Origin: Alteriqipengyuania flavescens
GTDB lineage: Bacteria; Pseudomonadota; Alphaproteobacteria; Sphingomonadales; Sphingomonadaceae
Direction of reading: 5' to 3'
Assembly (NCBI RefSeq): GCF_030406725.1
Contig: NZ_CP129107.1
Span: 1,778,501 to 1,842,500 of the forward strand
Length of the DNA: 64,000 nt
Part shown: one piece after another, positions 7,773 through 15,816 of the stretch
Numbering within the stretch: the stretch's first letter is position 1
Layout: every line of letters starts with the position of its first letter
The notes under the pieces: generated by a model
The model's input: the letters and a program-made list of their open reading frames with translations, nothing else
Database searches by the model: none
What the model was told of the DNA's origin: nothing
Program-made: the position numbers and the translations under genes

Positions 7773-9401
7773 TCAGAGCGTGGCAGGCTCTTTCGCGGCG
7801 CGGATATGCTGCCAGATGGAGGAGACCACCACCGATCCTTCGCCCACGGCAGACGCGACGCGCTTGACCGAACCCGCCCGGCAATCGCCAACTGCGAAAA
7901 TCCCCGGGGCCGAGGTGGCGTAATCGTTCGCCGCACCCGCCGCATCGCCTGTCTTCACGAAGCCGCGCTCGTCGGTGTCGGCGTGACCTTCCAGCCAGCC
8001 CGTGTTGGGCGCCGCCCCGATCATGATGAACAGGCCCTTCGTGTCGATCGTCCGCTCTCCGTCCGGCCCTTCGATCGTGATCGCTTCCAGCCGCGTGTTA
8101 CCGTGCAGCGCGGTGCAACTGGTGCCGTAATCGATCGTGATGCGCGGGTCGCTTTCGAGCCGGCTGGAGAGGTAGTCGCTCATCGAAGCGGCGAGGCTGT
8201 TGCCGCGGATGAGGACGTGGACGTGATCGGCGCTGCGGCTGAGATACATCGCCGCCTGCCCCGCGGAATTGCCGCCCCCGATGACCACGGCCGTGCCGCC
8301 CCGGCACCAGCGCGCCTCCATCTCGGTCGCCGCGTAGAACACGCCGGCGCTTTCGAATTCTTCCAGCCGGTCGAGCGGCAGGCGGCGGTATTGCACCCCG
8401 GTGGCAACGAGCACCGCGCCCGCGCAGATCGTGTCGCCATCGTCCAGCGTTGCGCAATAGCGCCGGTCCGACAGCCGCTCCAGCTTCTCGACCCGGCGGG
8501 GCATCGCAAAGCGCGTGCCGAACTTCATCGCCTGAATCTGCCCGCGCAGCGTCAGGTCGGCGCCGGAAATCCCGGTCGGGAAACCCATGTAGTTCTCGAT
8601 CCGGCTGCTGGCCCCGGCCTGCCCGCCGATCGCGCTGTCCTCCACGACCAGCGCCGACAGGCCTTCCGACCCTGCATAGACCGCTGCCGCCACGCCCGCC
8701 GGGCCGCCGCCCACGATGAGCAGGTCGATATCGCCCGTGTCGGTCACGTCGAGATCGAGGCCGAACATCTGCGCGACCTTGCGCGGGGTAGGGTCGGCCA
8801 TAACCTCGTCCTTGCCGACGAAAACCGCCGGTTCGTGGTCCGAGAGATTACACAGCCGCGCGGTTTCGTCCGCATCGTCGTCGAGCGCGAAATTGAGGTG
8901 GGGAATGCGGTTGCGGCTGAGGAAGCTGGCGACGCGCTGGACGGCCGGATCGCGCTCTGCGCCCACCACCTTGATCGCGCTGTCGCTGGCTTCGAAGGTG
9001 CGGCGACGGCGGGCGGTGAACACGCCGATGATATGGTCCGACAGTTCGGGGATGCGCGCCATCAGGTCGAGCATCTCCTTGCGCGGCACCTCCACCGTGC
9101 GCGTATCAACCGCGGCGCGCATCGGCAGGATCGTCGCCCCGCCGTTGAGGAAATTGATGTCGCCCATGAATTGCCCGGGGCCGAGGCCGCTTTCGAGCAG
9201 CCGGGCTTCGGAATAGGGGTCCTTCACCTCGATCTCGCCTTCGAGCACTAGGACGAAGCGGGTCAGCGCCTCGCCCGTGGCGGCCACGATATCGCCGGCG
9301 ACATAGCTGCATTCGGTGCCGACCTCGCGAATCGCCGCTAGGTGCTCTTCCGACAGGGGCACACGCTTCATCTGGGTCAGATCGAAACCGATGGTTTCCA
9401 C
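7773..9401 (-). CDS. cNMP-binding / glutaredoxin-like / thioredoxin reductase-like fusion
   Basis: A 542-residue three-part protein. Residues of roughly 15-135 form a Crp-type cyclic-nucleotide-binding domain (VLVLEGEIEVKDP, GQFMGDINFLNGG). Residues of about 145-220 look like a thioredoxin/glutaredoxin fold without cysteines (RVASFLSRNRIPHLNF). From about 228 on there is a thioredoxin reductase-like FAD/NAD(P) module (LLIVGGGPAGVAAAVYAG, VVIGGGNSAGQAAMYL). The redox CxxC of true TrxR is missing: its position reads YAATEMEARWCRGG, with a single cysteine. It is therefore probably a regulated flavin oxidoreductase, not a thioredoxin reductase. The GTG start at 9401 has AGGAGG nine bases upstream. 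Confidence 0.88.
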   Translation of the reverse strand: METIGFDLTQMKRVPLSEEHLAAIREVGTECSYVAGDIVAATGEALTRFVLVLEGEIEVKDPYSEARLLESGLGPGQFMGDINFLNGGATILPMRAAVDTRTVEVPRKEMLDLMARIPELSDHIIGVFTARRRRTFEASDSAIKVVGAERDPAVQRVASFLSRNRIPHLNFALDDDADETARLCNLSDHEPAVFVGKDEVMADPTPRKVAQMFGLDLDVTDTGDIDLLIVGGGPAGVAAAVYAGSEGLSALVVEDSAIGGQAGASSRIENYMGFPTGISGADLTLRGQIQAMKFGTRFAMPRRVEKLERLSDRRYCATLDDGDTICAGAVLVATGVQYRRLPLDRLEEFESAGVFYAATEMEARWCRGGTAVVIGGGNSAGQAAMYLSRSADHVHVLIRGNSLAASMSDYLSSRLESDPRITIDYGTSCTALHGNTRLEAITIEGPDGERTIDTKGLFIMIGAAPNTGWLEGHADTDERGFVKTGDAAGAANDYATSAPGIFAVGDCRAGSVKRVASAVGEGSVVVSSIWQHIRAAKEPATL

Positions 9402-9414
9402 GGGCGTCAGCCTC

Positions 9415-10221
9415 CTATCGTCTTTCGGGCGGGATCGGCCGGAACGGGGCCGTCAGCGACCGGGTAATCGCAATATCGGCCCCGGTACGCGGATCGGCAA
9501 CCCCGATATCGATGGCGTCTTGCGCAGGCGTGTCCCTGAAGGTGCCGTGCAGGCGGTCCCAGAAGGAAAAACCGCTCGTCCAGTTACTGTCACGTTCGGC
9601 CTTCACGCTCGAATGGTGGATGCCGTGCATCTTCGGCGTGGTGAGGGCGAGGCTCAGGCGCTCGTCCCAGCCCGCCGGCAGGCGCAGGTTCGAATGGTGG
9701 AACAGGATGCTGGCGTTGAAGACCTGCCGCCACGCGAACAGGCCTGCGGGATCGACGCCGGCCAGCCGGACCTGCACCAGCCGCCATGGCAGCGAGAAAA
9801 GCATGTCGAGCGCGTGGAACCGCACCGCCGTGCTTGCGTCCATGTCCTCGTCGATATGGTGCACGCGGTGCCAGCGCCACAGGTACGGCAGCTTGTGGGT
9901 GGCGACGTGTCAGAGGTAGAAGCCGTAATCCATCGCCAGCACGCCCGCCGCGAGTGAGACCGGTTTCGGCACGCGCTGGCCAATCCCGCGCCCGCCGGCT
10001 GCATTGGCACGGGCGATGCGCTGGGTCAGCGGTTCTTCCACCAGGGCGATCACCAGCGCGCAGCTGGCACCCATGGCGGCGTTCTGGATGTTGCGGGCAA
10101 GGTCGGGACGGGTCCGGCGGCGCAGCGGGCGCTTTCTTCCGGCAACCAGCAGCGCGCCCACGGCACCTGCGGCGAGCGCGCCGAAAAGATGCGTTACCGA
10201 CACTATCATGACAATTGCCAT
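9415..10221 (-). pseudogene. Sterol desaturase / fatty acid hydroxylase family, interrupted by in-frame TGA
   Basis: Read through as one frame this is a 268-residue membrane di-iron hydroxylase of the sterol desaturase family. A TGA at 9910-9912 (codon 104) lies exactly between YGFYL and HVATHKLPYLWRWHRVHH, where the family usually has tryptophan, so TGG to TGA is the simplest explanation. All three histidine clusters (HVATH, HRVHH, HGIHH) lie after the stop, so the first fragment cannot be an enzyme. The downstream part has an internal ATG at 9864 but would lack the transmembrane N-terminus and the first two histidine clusters in full. The start at 10221 diverges from the gene at 10265. Confidence 0.85.
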
Positions 10222-10264
10222 GCCCGATAGCGCGGCGGCTTCCAACCCGCTAAAGGCCCGCGCG

Positions 10265-10840
10265 ATGCAACCGCGGGTGGTCATTTTCGCAAAGTATCCG
10301 AAGGCCGGCGCGGTCAAGACGCGGCTGGCGGAAACGATTGGCGATGCTGCCGCCAGCCGTGTCTATCGCGCCTTGCTCGATCACACGCTGATCGAGGCAC
10401 GGTCGAGCGGTTTGCCGGTCGAACTGCGGTACGACGGGGCGGAGGCGGCGGATTTCGCGCAGCTTGTATCGGGCGAGATCGACCTGGTGCCGCAAGGCGG
10501 GGGCGATCTCGGCGAGCGGCTGGCCCGGGTCGAAGCGCCGGCGCTGGTGATCGGCAGCGACTGCCCCGGCCTTACCGCGAAGAAGCTCCGCAAGGCGGCG
10601 AAGGCCCTGGCGGAGAACGACGCGGTCATAGGCCCGGCGACCGACGGCGGATACTGGCTGATTGGCCTCGCGCGGCCAATGCCGTTCCTGTTCGAAGCCA
10701 TGCCGTGGAGCAAGCCCGGCCTGCTTGCCGCGACATTGTCGAAGCTGGACGAAGCGGGCATAGGGTACGCCATGCTCAAGGAACTCGGCGATATCGACAC
10801 GGAAGACGACCTGAAGCACTGGCCCGACTTTCGCCCCTGA
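10265..10840 (+). CDS. TIGR04282/DUF2064 glycosyltransferase-like protein
   Basis: A 191-residue GT-A-fold nucleotidyl/glycosyltransferase-like protein of the TIGR04282 (DUF2064) group. Visible signatures are VVIFAKYPKAGAVKTRLA at the N-terminus, VIGSDCPGLT in the middle and IGPATDGGYWLIGL later. The group is frequently found beside a TIGR04283 family 2 glycosyltransferase, and that is what follows here. The substrate is unknown; some members are linked to arsenosugar or sterol-related pathways, which this sequence alone does not establish. The start at 10265 gives the conserved beta strand immediately. Confidence 0.87.
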   Translation: MQPRVVIFAKYPKAGAVKTRLAETIGDAAASRVYRALLDHTLIEARSSGLPVELRYDGAEAADFAQLVSGEIDLVPQGGGDLGERLARVEAPALVIGSDCPGLTAKKLRKAAKALAENDAVIGPATDGGYWLIGLARPMPFLFEAMPWSKPGLLAATLSKLDEAGIGYAMLKELGDIDTEDDLKHWPDFRP

Positions 10841-10847
10841 CGCCGCG

Positions 10848-11569
10848 ATGGCCGTCACTCTTCTGATACCCACACTCGACGAGGCGAAGGCGCTGCCTGC
10901 GCTGGTGGCCCATGTCGCCGCGCTCGATCCGCAGCCTGCCGAGGTGCTGCTTGTCGACGGTGGGAGCGGGGACGAGACCGTGGCGATCGCCCGGGCTGCG
11001 GGGTGGCGCGTGATGACGGCGGAGCGCGGACGCGCGCGGCAGATCAACGCCGAGGTGGAGGCTGCGCGAAGCGGGCTCGTCTGCGTCCTCCACGCCGATA
11101 CCCAGCCGCCGCGCGACATCGTAGCGGAGTGGAACGGATACTGGCCGATCCGACGGTGGCGCTGGGCGGGTTCACCACCATCCTGCGCGGGCCGGGAGGC
11201 GTGCGAAGATTCACCAGCTTCCATAACAGGGTCAAGACCTGGTACGCGCCGCTGCTGCTGCGGCCGCATCTCTACGCAAAGGGCGTGCGGCTGCTGTTCG
11301 GCGATCCCGCGATGCATTTCCGCCGCGCCGACTATCTCGCGGCAGGAGGCTGCGATCCGGGGACGCCGGTGATGGAGGAAGCGGATTTGTGCATCCGCAT
11401 GGCCCGTTTCGGCCGGGTGCGGCTCAATCCGCGCAAGATCTACACATCGGACCGCAGGGTGGCCGAGTGGGGCGAGCTGAAGGCCAACTGGATATATTTC
11501 AAGGTCGGCATGATGTGGGCGTTCGGTGCCCGCGCCCGGCTGGCGCAGCATTATCCGGACATCCGATAG
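10848..11569 (+). pseudogene. TIGR04283-type family 2 glycosyltransferase, frameshifted
   Basis: The first part, beginning MAVTLLIPTLDEAKALPALV with LLVDGGSGDET and VLHADTQPP, is a family 2 glycosyltransferase. Near 11124-11128 the reading frame breaks, and the rest of the family (VERILADPTVALGGFTTIL, VMEEADLCIRMARFG, a C-terminal AFGARARLAQHY) continues in the minus-one frame to a stop at 11567-11569. A single deleted base, probably one G of the GCGGAG run, restores a full-length protein of about 240 residues. It follows the DUF2064 gene by seven bases, the usual pairing. Real mutation or sequencing error cannot be separated here. Confidence 0.85.
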
Positions 11570-11836
11570 GTCTGCCCAATCGGGGTTGCCACGCTCGATC
11601 AGTTCAAACTTCCACTCACGCCGCCACCGCTTGATGCGCTTTTCATTGGCAATGCTTTCACCAATGTCATTGAAGCGCTCAGCCCACACCAGACGATCTA
11701 ATCCGTATTTCGCGCAGAAGGCTGATCCCGAACCGCAACGGTGCTGTTCTATGCGAGTGGCAAGATCTGCGGTCACTCCGACATACATGGTGCCACGATA
11801 TCGATCGGCCATGATGTAGACCCAGCCGCCTTTCAC
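11558..11836 (-). CDS. GIY-YIG nuclease family protein (no stop codon at the expected end)
   Basis: About 93 residues form a complete small GIY-YIG domain: WVYIMADRYRGTMYVGVT at the start, an NEKRIKRWRREWK helix and the usual ending NPDWADLSD. Family members normally stop within a few residues of that point. Here the frame stays open across the glycosyltransferase and DUF2064 genes on the other strand, to a stop at 10250 (528 codons in all). I give the recognisable part only. The ancestral 3' end seems lost where the convergent glycosyltransferase stop now lies. UvrC-type catalytic residues are not all evident, so the function is uncertain. Confidence 0.7.
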
Positions 11837-11869
11837 TACGGGCTAGATCGCGTGAGAGGAAAAGTGGGA

Positions 11870-11888
11870 CCCCGGGTCAAGCCCGGGG
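11870..11888. repeat. Palindromic repeat / possible terminator of the virB-mtnP transcript
   Basis: CCCCGGG-TCAAG-CCCGGGG is a perfect seven-pair stem with a five-base loop, a repeat form common in alphaproteobacterial intergenic DNA. Read on the minus strand it lies 22 bases after the mtnP stop and is followed a few bases later by TTTTCC, so it may also terminate that transcript. Confidence 0.7.
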
Positions 11889-11910
11889 AGACGAGTAATT
11901 GACGAGTTAG

Positions 11911-12777
11911 TCACAAAACCCGCCCCGCCACCGCGTCCAGTTTCGCCGTTATCGCCGGGTCGCGCGCCTCGGGCGCGGTTATCAGTGCGTGGTCCAGCAC
12001 CGTGTCGAGCGGGGAGGGCTCGCGCGTTTCCGGCAGCGCGGCGATGAATTGTTCCACTGCCTTGCGCGCAACACTGCCGTTGGCCTGCATCTGCTCGATG
12101 ACGCCGCTGACCTCCACGAAAGCCGCATCCTCGCGCCAGCAATCGTAATCGGTGACCATGCCGACGAGGGCGTATGGCAGCTCGGCCTCGCGGCAGAGCT
12201 TCGCTTCGGGCATTGCGGTCATGCCGATCACGTCGGCGCCCCACTGGCGGTAGAGGTGGCTTTCCGCCCGGGTCGAGAACTGCGGGCCTTCCATGGCAAG
12301 GTAGGTGCCGCCCTGCGCCACTGCGCCGCCCGCGTTCTCCACCGCCGCGCCGGCCATGGCGGACAGGCGCTGGCAGACCGGTTCGGCCATGCTGACATGG
12401 GCGACCATGCCGGTGCCGAAGAAGCTGGAGGGGCGGGACTTCGTCCGGTCGATGAACTGGTCGACCACCACAAAGCGGCCCGGCTCCAGCTCTTCGCGCA
12501 AGGAACCGACCGCGCTGATTGCCAGCACATCGGTGCAGCCGGCGCGCTTCAGCACGTCGATATTGGCGCGCGCGTTGAGGTCCGACGGGGCTATGCGGTG
12601 ACCACGGCCATGGCGGGGGAGGAAGCGCAATTGCACGTCGCCGATGCGGCCGCACAGGACCTCGTCCGACGCTTCGCCCCAAGGCGAGTTGATGCGGATC
12701 CACTGGCGGTCTTCCAGCGCCCCTATATCGTAGAGCCCGCTGCCGCCGATGATGCCGATTGTCCAGCCGTCCGCCAT
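11911..12777 (-). CDS. mtnP: S-methyl-5'-thioadenosine phosphorylase
   Basis: A 288-residue purine nucleoside phosphorylase family 2 enzyme that cleaves methylthioadenosine to adenine and methylthioribose-1-phosphate in methionine salvage. Clear signatures are IGIIGGSGLYDIGAL at the start, FLPRHGRGHRIAPSDL, and the purine-site region AMEGPQFSTRAESHLYR with IGMTAMPEAKLCRE. I choose ATG 12777 over 12783 because AGGA lies six bases before it. It follows virB11 on the same strand after 78 bases, but it is a housekeeping enzyme with no obvious secretion role. Confidence 0.95.
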   Translation of the reverse strand: MADGWTIGIIGGSGLYDIGALEDRQWIRINSPWGEASDEVLCGRIGDVQLRFLPRHGRGHRIAPSDLNARANIDVLKRAGCTDVLAISAVGSLREELEPGRFVVVDQFIDRTKSRPSSFFGTGMVAHVSMAEPVCQRLSAMAGAAVENAGGAVAQGGTYLAMEGPQFSTRAESHLYRQWGADVIGMTAMPEAKLCREAELPYALVGMVTDYDCWREDAAFVEVSGVIEQMQANGSVARKAVEQFIAALPETREPSPLDTVLDHALITAPEARDPAITAKLDAVAGRVL

Positions 12778-12855
12778 TGCCATTCCTGCCTGTTGGTTGC
12801 GCCGGGACGGTAACTGGCGCGCGGTGCTTAAGGAACCCTCAAGCGCAAGGCATTG

Positions 12856-13887
12856 TCACGCGATTTCGCTGGCCTTGGCGATGGCGGTGATGCCGCGCTT
12901 ACCGTCCTGCCGGCCGAGCTGCACCACCACGTCGATGACGTTCGCGGCATAGGCGATCGTATCTTCGCGGGTGAGGCCGATCCCGGTCTGCATGACCATC
13001 AGGCTCAATTGTTCCAGGGCGCCGCGCAGCGAATTGGCGTGGATGGTGGAAAAGCTGCCGGGGTGGCCGGTGTTGATGGCGCGCAGGAAGCTTACGCTTT
13101 CCGCGCCGCGCAATTCGCCCAGCACGATACGGTCGGGTCGCAGGCGCAGGGCGGACTGGAGCAGTTCGTTGGCGGTGACCTTCGCCTCGCCCAGTTCGCC
13201 TTTTACCGCAACCAGGCCGACGCCGTTTTCGCCCGGCAGCTTCAGTTCGGGCGTATCCTCGACCACGATCACGCGTTCGCCGGCGGGGATTTCCCCCAGC
13301 ATCGCGTTGAGGAAAGTGGTCTTGCCGGTGGAAGTGCCGCCGGAAATCAGGATCGTCTTGCGCTGGCGGATCGCCTCGCGAAGGAAGCCGACCGGTTCTG
13401 CCTGCGGGTCGGGCATGTCCGGCTCTTCGGGCGGATGGAGCGGGCCCGCGTCATAGGCATCGAGCGGCAGGTCCAGCCGGCGGTGGCGGCGGATCGCCAT
13501 CGCCCAGTGATCGCGCGTCGCGGGTGGGCCGCAGAATTGCACGCGCGCGCCAGACTGGCCGCGTTCGGACGGCAGCACGGCGCCCAGCAGCGGGTGTTCG
13601 CGGTTGATGCCCTGATGGCTGACCCGCGCGACCTGTTCGGCCAGGCGCTGGACCAGCTTGTCGTCGATATGCGGCGCATCGATCCGCCGCATTCCGCCGA
13701 GCGCCGCATCCTCCACCCAAACGACCCCGGGGCCGTTGACGAGGATTTCGGTGACCGTGTCCTTCTCCAACCACGGCTTGAACGGGGCGAGATAGGCGTC
13801 GAGGTAGACCGATCCGCTCTGGATTTCCGGCGTCGCCGCGATGCCGCTGTCGGCGTCGGGCGCCAGCGAGTGGATCTCGGCAGACAC
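12856..13887 (-). CDS. virB11: Type IV secretion ATPase VirB11
   Basis: A 343-residue hexameric traffic ATPase of the VirB11 family that powers pilus assembly and secretion at the inner membrane. The Walker A motif is GGTSTGKTT at about residues 183-191, the Asp box VIVVEDTPELKL follows, and the His-box region ends in STIHANSL. The N-terminal domain carries TEILVNGPGVVWVE. The start is GTG at 13887, ten bases after the virB10 stop. It is the last virB gene in the operon. Confidence 0.95.
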   Translation of the reverse strand: MSAEIHSLAPDADSGIAATPEIQSGSVYLDAYLAPFKPWLEKDTVTEILVNGPGVVWVEDAALGGMRRIDAPHIDDKLVQRLAEQVARVSHQGINREHPLLGAVLPSERGQSGARVQFCGPPATRDHWAMAIRRHRRLDLPLDAYDAGPLHPPEEPDMPDPQAEPVGFLREAIRQRKTILISGGTSTGKTTFLNAMLGEIPAGERVIVVEDTPELKLPGENGVGLVAVKGELGEAKVTANELLQSALRLRPDRIVLGELRGAESVSFLRAINTGHPGSFSTIHANSLRGALEQLSLMVMQTGIGLTREDTIAYAANVIDVVVQLGRQDGKRGITAIAKASEIA

Positions 13888-13897
13888 GGCGGGCGCC

Positions 13898-15022
13898 TTA
13901 CTGGACCGAACTGAAATCGAGGTCGCGGGCGGTGAATACGCGGATCGGTTCGCCCATTTTCACGCGCACGGTCGGCGGGATATTGCCGTCCTGCTGCAAG
14001 GCGGTGCTGGCCGCGCTCGACCCGCCGCCGAGGATGACCGAGCTTCCGCCCGTCGCCAGCGTGCTCAGTCCGCCGATGACCGACAGCAGCATGGCCGAAC
14101 CGAAACGCTGGAAGAAGTGGTTATCGACCTTGCCGGGCAGGCCGCCCGAGCCGTCGAAGCCGGTGGCAGGGCTGGCGATGTCCACGCTCACCCCGTCGGG
14201 CCGGATCAGCCGCGTCCAGATGACATAGGCGCGCTTCTGCCCTGCCTGCAGCCCGCTCTGGTACTGGCCGATCAGGCGGCTGGAACGCGGCACGAGCACG
14301 CGGGTGCCGTCGTAGCTGCGCACGTCCTGCGATACCACGGCGCGCACGAAGCCGGGCACGTCGGTGTCGATGGCGGTTTCCAGCACCGCGGGTATCAGCG
14401 TGCCCTGGGTGACGGTGGTCTTGGGGTCGAATGTTGCAACTGCGGAAGCGGGGCCGCCGCCCACACCGCCGACCGCGCTGGCGAAATCGCCCGCGCTCCC
14501 GGTGACCGAACCGGTCGTAGGGCGCGCCCCCGCCGCTGCGGGCTGCGCACCGGGCGAGCTGACGGCAACCGGCTGGCCGCCGCCGTCGAACACCACGGTA
14601 GGGGAGGAATAAGGATTTACTGCCGTCACCGTGTTGGGCTGAGGCACAGTACGCGCGAAGACCGGCTGCGGCGAGGTGATGGGGGCGGGCGAGGTGCCGA
14701 CCGGAGTCACCGGCACCGGCGTGGTCGTGACCGGAGTGGTCGCAACCGGCACGGTTTCGACTGCGGGCGCGGCTTCGACCGGGGCGACTTCCTCCTGCGC
14801 ATCGCGGCCGCTGTTCATGCCCAAAAAGGCTGCAGCCCCCAGCGACGCGACGATGGCGACGCCCGCAAACAGCTGCAGCCCGTCCGAAGCGCCGCCTTTC
14901 TTCGCGACCTGCGGCAGCGACTGGCGGGTGGCGAGGTCGATGACCTCCGCTTCGCCCGTTTCGCGCGGGTCGTTGGCCGCTTCCGGCGTGGCTTTCAGCT
15001 TGGCACTACCAAGGCGCATCAT
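13898..15022 (-). CDS. virB10: Type IV secretion core protein VirB10
   Basis: A 374-residue TrbI/VirB10 protein that spans from inner to outer membrane and gates the secretion channel. It has a short cytoplasmic N-terminus, one transmembrane helix at about residues 50-68, a periplasmic Pro/Thr-rich linker (TTPVTTTPVPVTPVGT) and the C-terminal beta barrel with PRSSRLIGQYQSG and a GLSTLATGG antenna-type segment. The ATG overlaps the virB9 stop as ATGA, so the two are coupled. Confidence 0.95.
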   Translation of the reverse strand: MMRLGSAKLKATPEAANDPRETGEAEVIDLATRQSLPQVAKKGGASDGLQLFAGVAIVASLGAAAFLGMNSGRDAQEEVAPVEAAPAVETVPVATTPVTTTPVPVTPVGTSPAPITSPQPVFARTVPQPNTVTAVNPYSSPTVVFDGGGQPVAVSSPGAQPAAAGARPTTGSVTGSAGDFASAVGGVGGGPASAVATFDPKTTVTQGTLIPAVLETAIDTDVPGFVRAVVSQDVRSYDGTRVLVPRSSRLIGQYQSGLQAGQKRAYVIWTRLIRPDGVSVDIASPATGFDGSGGLPGKVDNHFFQRFGSAMLLSVIGGLSTLATGGSSVILGGGSSAASTALQQDGNIPPTVRVKMGEPIRVFTARDLDFSSVQ

Positions 15023-15816
15023 TCCATCTCCTCGGTCGCGGCGAACTGCGCCGCGCGTTCGCGGGTCACTTCGGGCCCCGGTCCGGCGTAGACCAGCTCA
15101 GCTTCCTGCTGCCCGTTGCGCAGGATCAGCTTGGCGGGCACGCCGTCGACGACCAGCGTCTCCCCGCGCACCGCGTAATTGACCGGACCTTCCACGCCCT
15201 TGCGATTCTCGACCAGAATGGCGGGCACGGCGCGGTCGCGATCCCACGACAGGAACACCGCATCGCCATCGTCATAAATGCGCTCCGGCATCAGCGCGGA
15301 ATTGCCGCTGCGCTGCCAGGCGAAGTTGACCGCATTGGGGTCCGCCACGGCGTAGGGATCGCTGGCGGCGGCCAGTTCCACCGGGTTGGCGCGGGCCGGA
15401 GCGGGTGCAGCTTCGGCCAGCTCTTCCTCGTCCGGCATCAGCTCGATGGGATAGACGAAGCGCATGACGTAGATCGGCCGCGCCTCGCCCGCGACGAGGT
15501 CGAAGAAATAGGTGTGGCGGTTGGTGACCACGGTCATGTTGGTGACACCGCGCGGCTTCAGCGGCTTCACGAACAACAGGTCGGCGCGCTTGTTGGGCGT
15601 GACCTGCCAGGCGGTGGAATCGCCGATGGCGACGTTCTCGATCGTCTCGCCTTCGCCGAACTGGATCGTCGCCTGCACATTCACCTGGCCCCGAATGATG
15701 ACGACTTCGGTCGGATCGTAGAGGCGTTGCTGCAGGCGCGGATCGTCGGCGCTGGCGGGCGCTGCGGCGGCGAGCGCCAGCATGGCGAACAGGACGGGGA
15801 GGGCGCGGAACATCAT
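15019..15816 (-). CDS. virB9: Type IV secretion outer-membrane complex protein VirB9
   Basis: A 265-residue TrbG/VirB9 family periplasmic/outer-membrane protein with an N-terminal signal peptide (ALPVLFAMLALAAAAPASA). The C-terminal domain, which contacts VirB10 and VirB7, contains MPERIYDDGDAVFLSWD and the GETLVVDGVPAKLILRNG block. It overlaps virB6 and virB10 by four bases each. No small VirB7 lipoprotein gene is seen on either side, which is notable because VirB9 usually needs VirB7 for stability. Confidence 0.92.
   Translation of the reverse strand: MMFRALPVLFAMLALAAAAPASADDPRLQQRLYDPTEVVIIRGQVNVQATIQFGEGETIENVAIGDSTAWQVTPNKRADLLFVKPLKPRGVTNMTVVTNRHTYFFDLVAGEARPIYVMRFVYPIELMPDEEELAEAAPAPARANPVELAAASDPYAVADPNAVNFAWQRSGNSALMPERIYDDGDAVFLSWDRDRAVPAILVENRKGVEGPVNYAVRGETLVVDGVPAKLILRNGQQEAELVYAGPGPEVTRERAAQFAATEEME

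Noticed and set aside
9401-9415. Operon of the cNMP/TrxR-like gene with the desaturase
   Set aside because: They are on the same strand with a 13-base gap, but the upstream gene is broken and the families have no known link, so I draw no functional conclusion.
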